50,102 nucleotides of DNA from Oscillospiraceae bacterium (GTDB lineage Bacteria; Bacillota; Clostridia; Oscillospirales; Ruminococcaceae): assembly GCA_029006135.1 (NCBI GenBank), contig JAQXGE010000047.1:1-50102 (forward strand). Direction: 5' to 3'. Positions within the stretch are counted from its first letter, which is position 1, and each line of letters starts with the position of its first letter. The translations under genes and the position numbers were made by a program. Shown here piece after piece: positions 44,234 to 50,102 of the stretch. The notes beneath the pieces are model-generated. The model was not told where the DNA came from. It made no database searches and saw only the letters and a program-made list of their open reading frames with translations.

Positions 44234-46060
44234 TTATTCGCCGCACTTGTAATCCTGCGGCAGGCTGGTCCAGCGGGCGCGGAAGCGGTAAGCCGCATCC
44301 TTGGGCTGACGCTGACGGGTGAAGATGCCCTTCTTGTTGCCGTTGACACGCATGATGCCCTCGGTCGTCTGGAAGTCGGCAAAGTTCCAAACCAGTTCGC
44401 CCTGAACGAAGTCATAGCTGTCAAAGACGTTGTGGTTCATATCCAGGTACTCGTCCTGATATTCCTGGCTCCACATGACGCTGGGCAGCTTGTGCTCGCT
44501 GGAGAGCGTATCGGCGCCGTACTCGGTGAAGATCATCGGGCGGCCGTTGAGAACCTTGGCCCAGCCGTCCATCTCGTGACGGAACGCCATCTCGGCGTCC
44601 ACAGTGCCGGGGCCGCCCATGACGTACCAGCCGTAGTAGCGGTTCAGGCTGATGAAGTCGGCAAACTGCTGGCCCTTGCTCGTCTCGGACGTGCTCATCA
44701 TGACAACGGCGTAAGTACGCGGACGCTTCTGGGGGTCAAGCTCACGAGCCAGGTCAAACAGCGGCTTGAAGTAGGCTTCGGTGCCCTCGCTCGTGCACTG
44801 AGGCTCGTTGAGGATGCTCCAGGCAATGACGGAAGCGTGGTTCTTGTCGCGGGTAATCATGTCGGTCAGAGCGGCCTTGTGATTCTCGAGCAGTTTCGGG
44901 GTCGTCTCCTTCTCGAAGTAGCCGACCTTCTTGCCGTTGCCCTGGTTGGCGGCGACAAAGTTCATCGTGCTCTCCATGAAGCCGACGGCGGGCACCTCGT
45001 CGATGATGAGGAAGCCTTCCTCGTCCGCCATCTGGTACAGTTCCTCGGCGTAGGGGTAGTGGCTGGTGCGGAAGCAGTTCGCGCCGATCCACTTCATGCA
45101 CTCATAATCGCGCTTGACGGTGGCAAGGTCAAGGCCGCGGCCGCGGATGTCGGCATCCTCGTGCTTGCCGAAGCCGCGCAGGTAAACGCCCTTGCCATTG
45201 AGCAGGAAATGGCCGTTCTTAATCTCGAAGGTACGGATGCCGATCTTGTCGCTGTACTCGTCAATGACCTCGCTGCCGTCCATGATGCGGATGACAAAGG
45301 TGTACAGGTAAGCGGCGTGGACGTTCCACAGCTTGGCATTGGCAATCTTCAGCGTGCCGGTCTTGCCGCAGGATTCGGCAACCTTGGTGCAGCCGTCATA
45401 GACCTCAACCACAACATCATGATCACCGTTGGTGACGACGGTGTAGTCGGTCTCAGCGCCGCCCTCAACAATGCGGTGGACAACTGAGAAGTCCAGGACC
45501 CGCTCCTTAGGCAGGGCGCACAGCTTGACGGGGCGATGGATGCCGGCATAGTTGTAGAAGTCAAAGTACGGTGCAGCAATTTTTTTGCCGTTGGACAGAA
45601 CGGAGGTCTGGCCGGCGGGCAGCGTGTACTCGGTCAGCTCGTTGTTGATGAGAACGGCGAGCTTGTTGTACTGGTTGTAGCGCACAATGTCGGTCACAGT
45701 CGCGTCAAAAGGCAGGAAGCCGCCCTCATGGCTCACGACCTCCACGCCGTTGACAAAGACGCGGGCGCGGTGGGTGGCGGAGCCGAAACGGATCTGAACG
45801 TCCTTGCCGGACCATTCGCCGGGAACAAAGAAGTCGGTTTCGTACCAGAAATCACCGCAGTATTCGCGGCTTTCCTTGTCGGTAAAGAAATCGCAGAAAG
45901 AAGCGGGAACCGGCATGGTGACGGGGGCGGGCAGACCGGCTGCCCAGTTGCTCTCGACACCTTTGCTCTCGGGGTCAAACTCAAACTTCCACATACCGTC
46001 CAGGCTCACAACGCGGCGGGAAGAGGAAACGCGGGGGTACAGCAAAGATTTGTTTTCCAT
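44234..46060 (-). CDS. uidA: Beta-glucuronidase (GH2)
   Basis: Hydrolyses beta-D-glucuronides, including host- and drug-derived conjugates in the gut. The start is ATG 46060 (MENKSLLYPRVSSSRRVVSLDG) after TAAGGAGG. The 608 residues form a jelly roll, an Ig-like domain and a TIM barrel. The acid/base is Glu419 in SILNEPQ and the nucleophile is Glu513 in FTEYGADTL. NKKGIF places Asn575 and Lys577 where the N-x-K motif recognises the glucuronate carboxylate, which distinguishes this from beta-galactosidase. LNRYYGWYV and LVWNFADF are also conserved. The loop after VPAVGF (about 15-20 residues, MESTMNFVAANQGNGKK) resembles the loop-1 class of gut enzymes. No signal peptide, so uptake by the neighbouring symporter is expected. 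Confidence 0.95.
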   Translation of the reverse strand: MENKSLLYPRVSSSRRVVSLDGMWKFEFDPESKGVESNWAAGLPAPVTMPVPASFCDFFTDKESREYCGDFWYETDFFVPGEWSGKDVQIRFGSATHRARVFVNGVEVVSHEGGFLPFDATVTDIVRYNQYNKLAVLINNELTEYTLPAGQTSVLSNGKKIAAPYFDFYNYAGIHRPVKLCALPKERVLDFSVVHRIVEGGAETDYTVVTNGDHDVVVEVYDGCTKVAESCGKTGTLKIANAKLWNVHAAYLYTFVIRIMDGSEVIDEYSDKIGIRTFEIKNGHFLLNGKGVYLRGFGKHEDADIRGRGLDLATVKRDYECMKWIGANCFRTSHYPYAEELYQMADEEGFLIIDEVPAVGFMESTMNFVAANQGNGKKVGYFEKETTPKLLENHKAALTDMITRDKNHASVIAWSILNEPQCTSEGTEAYFKPLFDLARELDPQKRPRTYAVVMMSTSETSKGQQFADFISLNRYYGWYVMGGPGTVDAEMAFRHEMDGWAKVLNGRPMIFTEYGADTLSSEHKLPSVMWSQEYQDEYLDMNHNVFDSYDFVQGELVWNFADFQTTEGIMRVNGNKKGIFTRQRQPKDAAYRFRARWTSLPQDYKCGE

Positions 46061-46620
46061 GGGAATAACCTCCTTAAAAGAACACATCATAACAATGCGG
46101 ACAATACAAAAATACGAGACATCAGGTGCTGCTCGCCCCCTGACTGATTTAATTATCCCACAGAATTCGCCGGGCCGTTAGTAGAATTTTTGGACAAATC
46201 CGAAATAAACGGGGAAAATGATTGATTGGCCCCCTCCGCATTTCTCACCCTCCGGAACCTTCCGCAGCGCAGAAAAAAGCGGCTGATTTATACGGCAAAC
46301 TGGCGGGTTTGCAAAAAAATACGGAAAAAATCAGCACTGTGTAACACTGTACGGCGATGCTATTATATAAATAGGATAAGAACTGTGAAAAGTGCACAAA
46401 AATGACTGTTTTTCGACAGGGGATTTCACATAATAAGCGTTAAATTTTCCGGATTATCCTAAAAATATTCCTCACTGAAATTTATCTGAACGTTCATAAT
46501 AAAGTCACAATTTGTGAGGGGTGCGCGTAAAGCCTCCCCTTTTTGGGACCCGAAAATCAACTGGTGTGTTTCCGGCTCCGGTTAAGCCGAAAACATACCC
46601 CGCTGCGAAAGGAGAAATCC
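46061..46620. promoter_or_regulatory. Divergent regulatory region, glucuronidase / symporter
   Basis: 560 bp without a gene. On minus, TTTCAC (46390-46385), 17 bp and TATAAT (46367-46362) is a candidate uidA promoter. On +, the same AT stretch reads TGCTATTAT (-10 46361-46366), so the two -10 elements overlap. CACTGT is repeated at 46335 and 46345 (10 bp apart), as for an AraC-type site. TGAACGTTCA (46487-46496) overlaps CATAAT (46495-46500), a second + strand -10 candidate. It is followed by the perfect palindrome TCACAATTTGTGA (46505-46517). Confidence 0.5.
46563..46599 (+). promoter_or_regulatory. Leader hairpin before the symporter ribosome site
   Basis: GGTGTGTTTCCGGCT (46563-46577) pairs with AGCCGAAAACATACC (46585-46599) in 14 of 15 positions (one G-U, one mismatch), loop CCGGTTA. 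It ends about 10 nt before AAAGGAG. No T-run follows, so it is not a terminator. Just upstream AGGGG/CCCCT (46517-46521/46536-46540) followed by TTTT could be a weak attenuator. Confidence 0.55.
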
Positions 46621-48252
46621 ATGTCTAAACAACCTCTGGAAGATCAGGCGACTGGTCTTCATCGCGCAAAAGGCTGGGAAATTGGCTTCTTCTCTCTGAA
46701 CAACCTGTCCACGAACCTGTACATGTTGCTCATGAACTCCATTTCCTACTACCTCGTCGGTATCGTCGGCATCGGCGTTGTGCTGGCCGGCTCCATCGTC
46801 ACCATCATGCGTGTGTGGGACGGCGTGACCGACCCGTTTGTCGGTATGATCGTTGACCGCACCAACACCAAGTTCGGCAAGAACCGTCCCTTCATCGTCA
46901 TCGGTCAGGCCATCCTGTTCATTACGACCTTCCTGATGTTCCGCATCATCCCGACGGTTAATCCGAGCATCCGCTTCCCCGTCTACATCGTCCTCTATAT
47001 GCTCTACATCATCGGCTACACCTGCCAGTGTGTTGTCACCAAGTCTGCGCAGTCCTGCCTGACCAATGACCCCGCACAGCGCCCGGTGTTCTCGATGTGG
47101 GACTCCGTGTGGGTTACGCTGGTCTTCAGCTTTATCTGGCCCATCGTTCTGTCCACCTACCTCATCCCCAACTACACCCTCAACTCCGCTCAGCATGCTG
47201 ACAAGATTGCCGAGCTGGTCGCTCAGACCCCGCACCTGGCTGATATGCTGACCGAGAGCAACGGCGTTCAGATCCTGTCCGGCTTCTATAACCCCGAAAT
47301 GTGGGTTATGATGCAGCTCGTCATCGGCGGTTTCTCCGCTGTCATGGCAGTTCTGGCCATCATCGGCATCTCTCGTAAGGACAACATCAAGTACTTCGGC
47401 CTCGGCGAGGAGCAGAAGGTCGGCTTCAAGGATTACGTTGACGTTCTCGCTCACAACCGCGGCATTCAGATGCTGGTTGTCTCCGCTTCTACCGACAAGC
47501 TGGCTTCCTCTACCAAGTCCAACACCACCGTTATGGTCTGCTTGTGGGGCATTGTCTTCGGCAACTACGCGATGTACTCCTCCAACTCTGCTATCACCAC
47601 CATTCCCATCCTGATTCTCACCCTGTTCCTCATGAACAAGGTTGCCTGCAAGATGGGCCAGAAGAAGGCTCTGCTCATGGGCACCTATGGCTCCATGATC
47701 TGCGCTGTGGTTTCCTGCATCCTGATCATGCTCGGCGCCAACAAGGGCATCATGCAGCTGCCCGTCTTCAGCCTGACCAAGCCCTCCACCTTCGCAGGTC
47801 TGTTCATGCCCTCCAACTGGAGCATGATCGGTCTCATCTGGGTCATCGTTGCCATCCTGATGGGTGCGTTCAACAACATGGCCGGCAACATCGTTATCCC
47901 CATGACCGCCGACTGCGCCGACTACGAAGTTTACCGTACCGGCCGCTACGTTCCCGGCCTGATGGGCACCCTGTTCAGCTTTGTTGATAAGCTGATTTCT
48001 TCCCTCGCTTCCACATTCGTTGCCCTGACCTTCTCCGCCATCGGCTTCAAGGAGGTCCTGCCCACTGTTGAGACTCCGTTCAGCAACGGCATCCTGATTG
48101 CGACGATTGTCTGTTTCCTCGGCTTCCCGATGATCGGCTGGCTGTGCAACATCATTTCGATGCACTTCTATCCGCTGACCAAGGAAAAGATGGCTGAGAT
48201 TCAGGACGAGATTGCCCGCATCAAGAACGAGCAGGCTCAGGCCAAAGCCTGA
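46621..48252 (+). CDS. GPH-family sugar/cation symporter (GusB/MelB-like)
   Basis: Glycoside-pentoside-hexuronide symporter of 543 residues with about 12 helices. The first-loop signature is RVWDGVTDPFVGMIVDRTNTKFGKNRPFIVIG, and NNMAGNIVIPMTADCADYEVYRTGRYVPGLMGTLFSFVDKL is the matching C-half block. An insertion of about 40 residues (HADKIAELVAQTPHLADMLTESNGVQ) between middle helices is long for the family. The C-terminal tail is charged and helical (PLTKEKMAEIQDEIARIKNEQ). ATG 46621 follows AAAGGAG. Placed divergently from uidA, it probably imports glucuronides with Na+ or H+, as GusB does. Codons are strongly biased (CTG, GTT, GCT, ATC), suggesting high expression. Confidence 0.9.
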   Translation: MSKQPLEDQATGLHRAKGWEIGFFSLNNLSTNLYMLLMNSISYYLVGIVGIGVVLAGSIVTIMRVWDGVTDPFVGMIVDRTNTKFGKNRPFIVIGQAILFITTFLMFRIIPTVNPSIRFPVYIVLYMLYIIGYTCQCVVTKSAQSCLTNDPAQRPVFSMWDSVWVTLVFSFIWPIVLSTYLIPNYTLNSAQHADKIAELVAQTPHLADMLTESNGVQILSGFYNPEMWVMMQLVIGGFSAVMAVLAIIGISRKDNIKYFGLGEEQKVGFKDYVDVLAHNRGIQMLVVSASTDKLASSTKSNTTVMVCLWGIVFGNYAMYSSNSAITTIPILILTLFLMNKVACKMGQKKALLMGTYGSMICAVVSCILIMLGANKGIMQLPVFSLTKPSTFAGLFMPSNWSMIGLIWVIVAILMGAFNNMAGNIVIPMTADCADYEVYRTGRYVPGLMGTLFSFVDKLISSLASTFVALTFSAIGFKEVLPTVETPFSNGILIATIVCFLGFPMIGWLCNIISMHFYPLTKEKMAEIQDEIARIKNEQAQAKA

Positions 48253-48311
48253 TTCTGAATCGTCCCTGACGGACGTCAGTCAACTCAAATAAAGGGCCCA
48301 AAAACAATTTG

Positions 48312-48349
48312 CCCCGCGGGTCCCAAAGGAACCGCGGGGATTTTTGTTT
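48312..48349 (+). terminator. Symporter terminator
   Basis: CCCCGCGG (48312-48319) and CCGCGGGG (48332-48339) form a perfect 8 bp stem, followed by ATTTTTGTTT. Confidence 0.88.
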
Positions 48350-48356
48350 GTCCCGC

Positions 48357-48506
48357 ACCGCTATGTGCTTCCTCGGCTTCTCGATGATTGGCTGGATCTG
48401 CAACATCGTCGCGATGCACTTCTATCCTCTGACCAAGGAAAAGATGGAGGAGATCCAGGATGAGATCGCCCGCATCAAGAACGAACAGTCTCAGGTAAAG
48501 GCGTAA
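48357..48506 (+). pseudogene. 3' remnant of a second GPH symporter gene
   Basis: The frame ending at the TAA at 48506 encodes MCFLGFSMIGWICNIVAMHFYP and a charged tail. These 47 residues match the last 47 residues of the intact symporter at 39 positions (83%, counted by eye), and the nucleotide differences are mostly at third codon positions. It starts directly behind the symporter's terminator, has no ribosome site and lacks about 500 N-terminal residues. It is a remnant of a diverged tandem paralogue, not a functional gene. It has its own terminator that resembles the upstream one. Confidence 0.85.
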
Positions 48507-48561
48507 ATCCTGCACAAAAATCCCTTTTGCAATTTAGTTGATTTACCAAAAGGGTCCCAAA

Positions 48562-48597
48562 ACAAACCCCTGCGGGTTCCATCCCGCGGGGGTTTGT
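48562..48597 (+). terminator. Terminator after the symporter remnant
   Basis: ACAAACCCCTGCGGG and CCCGCGGGGGTTTGT form a 15 bp stem with one U-G pair, loop TTCCAT. Its 3' arm runs into the next promoter. Confidence 0.85.
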
Positions 48598-48605
48598 GTT
48601 ATAAT
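48577..48605 (+). promoter_or_regulatory. Promoter of the TM2-domain gene
   Basis: TGTTATAAT (extended -10, TATAAT 48600-48605) with a weak -35 TTCCAT (48577-48582) that lies in the loop of the preceding terminator. Confidence 0.65.
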
Positions 48606-48637
48606 AAACAAATCAAATGAAATTCGAGGATAAGACA

Positions 48638-49081
48638 ATGGCAAAAGGCAAATACCGTGACAGAAAAAAGAAGGAAAACGATAAGGACGAAGTATGGGTT
48701 TTCAGCAAGGAGGATATGCGCGGACGCGACCCCAACGAAGTGACTCCGGCCCAGCTTGCGGACGCTGACTTTGAACGTCAGGCCGCCCGGCTCGCTGCGG
48801 GCGAGGAAGATGAGGTCTTTGGCTTCTGGGGCAAAGTCTACAAACTCCAGCAGAAGTATGAGGCTCGGATCCCCCACGCAACCGTCAAAAAGAAAACCTA
48901 TCTGATTCTTCTGGTCCTGTTGGGCTGGATGGGCGGTCATCGCTACTATGAACATCGCTGGGTTCTCGGTGCAATTTATACGGCGTTCTTTTGGACCGGA
49001 ATTCCGTTCGCCATGTGCGTGATTGATGCCATGATCGTCATTCCCAAAAAGGCAGATGAGAACGGATATATCACGATGTGA
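48638..49081 (+). CDS. TM2-domain membrane protein
   Basis: A 147-residue protein. Residues 1-90 are soluble and highly charged (basic KGKYRDRKKKENDKDE, then acidic). A TM2 domain follows: two hydrophobic helices joined by a short turn with the G-G-H-R-Y-Y motif (LILLVLLGWMGGHRYYEHRWVLGAIYTAFFWTGIPFAMCVIDAMIVI). TM2 proteins have no settled biochemical role in bacteria. The start is ATG 48638, 9 nt after GAGGATAA; an ATG 21 bp upstream lacks a site. The AraC-type regulator follows 35 bp later, probably in the same transcript. Confidence 0.85.
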   Translation: MAKGKYRDRKKKENDKDEVWVFSKEDMRGRDPNEVTPAQLADADFERQAARLAAGEEDEVFGFWGKVYKLQQKYEARIPHATVKKKTYLILLVLLGWMGGHRYYEHRWVLGAIYTAFFWTGIPFAMCVIDAMIVIPKKADENGYITM

Positions 49082-49116
49082 TACCTCCCTTTCCGGGGGA
49101 AAGGAGCTGAGGAAAG

Positions 49117-50102
49117 ATGCAGCTTGACGCACTGGAAACACTGACGCAGGTTATGGCGGCCTATACCGTCAATGTGAGGCGGGTTGCGGAACCGTTTGAA
49201 GGGCTGGAAAATTTTGACTACGGACTGCGCAAAGCGCTGGACCCCCAGTTTGACTGGCAGGGATTCGGACATTTGCTGATGGAATCCGTGCCGGAAAATA
49301 CCCTGGTCTATGCCGAGGGTACCTTTGAGCTGCACTTTGCCATGTTCCGCATCCCGGATGAGGAGAACACGCTCTTCCTCATTGGCCCGTGGTCCGAAGG
49401 CCCCCGCAGCAAAGAACAGATAGATTGGACGCTCCGCATGATTGGTCCTGAGGGCGAGGCCGCCGTGCAGGATTATTATAACGGCGTGCGCATCATTCAG
49501 GACCGCAACTTCATGGCTACCATCAACGCTCTTGTCGGCATGATGATGCCGGAGGGAGAGCTGGAGATTGAGGAGCAGAAGGAATTCCTGCCGCTGAATT
49601 TTTACCCGGATATCCGGTTTTTCCATGAACCGGAGTTCCAACAGGAAATCCCCGTTGCTATGCTCGAGGAGCGCTATGCGACCGAAACCCGGATTCTGGA
49701 TGCTGTCTCACGCGGCGATGTGGACGCGGCTTTTGAGGCCTGTCACCAGATGGCACGTTTTACCTATGGGGGCCGGCTGGCCGGCTCACTCTACCAGGTT
49801 AAAAACAAGCTGATTGTCTTTAACACATTGCTCCGCAAAGCCATCGAGCGCAGCAAAGTTCACCCCTATTATATCGACAAGATTTCCACGCGCTATGCCA
49901 ACCGCATCGAGTCCATGACGATGGAGGAGGAGCAAACGGTGATGGGCGATATGGTGCGGGAATACTGCGCCTATGTCCGCCGCTACTCGCTGAAGGACTA
50001 TTCGCCGCTCGTGCAGAAAGTCATTAACCATATTAACCTTAACTTGGGCAGTCAGCTCTCCCTCAAGAGTTTAGCGGCAATGTGCTATATCAGCCCGAGC
50101 TA
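49117..50102 (+). CDS. AraC-family transcriptional regulator, cut by the window end
   Basis: The frame runs from ATG 49117 (MQLDALETLTQVMAAYTVNVRR), about 10 nt after AAAGGAG (49100-49106), to the last base without a stop: 328 residues visible. The first 290 residues form an uncharacterised sensor region (acidic, with FLIGPWSEGPRSKEQ and FFHEPEFQQEIP segments). Then VINHINLNLGSQLSLKSLAAMCYISPS matches the first helix-turn-helix of the AraC DNA-binding domain; the second one lies outside. The long sensor part resembles regulators of sugar-use loci in Clostridia. Given its position it may control the symporter and uidA, but that is inference. Confidence 0.85.
   Translation, partial: MQLDALETLTQVMAAYTVNVRRVAEPFEGLENFDYGLRKALDPQFDWQGFGHLLMESVPENTLVYAEGTFELHFAMFRIPDEENTLFLIGPWSEGPRSKEQIDWTLRMIGPEGEAAVQDYYNGVRIIQDRNFMATINALVGMMMPEGELEIEEQKEFLPLNFYPDIRFFHEPEFQQEIPVAMLEERYATETRILDAVSRGDVDAAFEACHQMARFTYGGRLAGSLYQVKNKLIVFNTLLRKAIERSKVHPYYIDKISTRYANRIESMTMEEEQTVMGDMVREYCAYVRRYSLKDYSPLVQKVINHINLNLGSQLSLKSLAAMCYISPS

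Noticed and set aside
41694-45487. Long + strand open frames opposite the GH3 and beta-glucuronidase genes
   Set aside because: They are antisense shadows; both minus-strand enzymes show complete catalytic motifs.
48309-48506. Small protein gene of 65 residues
   Set aside because: Its start lies in the symporter terminator without a ribosome site, and the sequence is the tail of a GPH symporter, so it was called a remnant.

Overview
This 50.1 kb window looks like chromosome of a GC-rich gut Firmicute (Clostridia, Oscillospiraceae/Ruminococcaceae, in the neighbourhood of Faecalibacterium, Gemmiger or Subdoligranulum). That placement is inferred from gene order, AGGAGG-type ribosome sites, TTGACA/TATAAT and extended TGnTATAAT promoters, a Gram-positive envelope gene set and a gut-type beta-glucuronidase locus. 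No search was run. I see no phage, transposase, CRISPR array or rRNA.

Positions 1-16957 are a dense + strand housekeeping block: topA, trmFO, plsX, rnc, smc, ftsY, rdgB, yhbY, nadD, yqeK, an LCP ligase gene, rsfS and leuS. Many junctions are ATGA stop/start overlaps. acpP, often found between plsX and rnc, is absent. A surface-glycosylation group follows (GtrII-like membrane protein, GtrB-like glycosyltransferase, MATE/MOP transporter), closed by a bidirectional terminator at 21011-21064.

Positions 21074-26614 hold a cation/H+ antiporter, an ArsR regulator with a nitroreductase, a second MATE transporter and a GHL10-family hydrolase. A tRNA with a CAU anticodon (probably tRNA-Ile2) lies at 26706-26779 behind a near-consensus promoter. 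It is followed by the oddest structure in the window: about 3.7 tandem copies of a 148-150 bp unit built from direct and inverted copies of the tRNA 3' end plus three hairpins (26764-27315). A minus-strand group follows: gph, aminotransferase, L,D-transpeptidase and araD.

Positions 31403-41660 are mostly envelope and stress genes: uppP, a polysaccharide/teichoic-acid type ABC exporter, a CaCA cation exchanger with a structured leader, an LtaS-like enzyme, a DinJ/RelE-type toxin-antitoxin pair, a MYG1-family gene coupled to an unusual GIY-YIG-GNAT fusion, and a third MATE transporter.

Positions 41799-50102 look like a glycoside/glucuronide utilisation locus: a GH3 enzyme, a GH2 beta-glucuronidase with the N-x-K glucuronate motif, a divergent GPH-family symporter, a decayed 3' fragment of a second symporter, a TM2-domain protein and an AraC-type regulator cut by the window edge. 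The 560 bp divergent region carries several operator-like palindromes and a leader hairpin.
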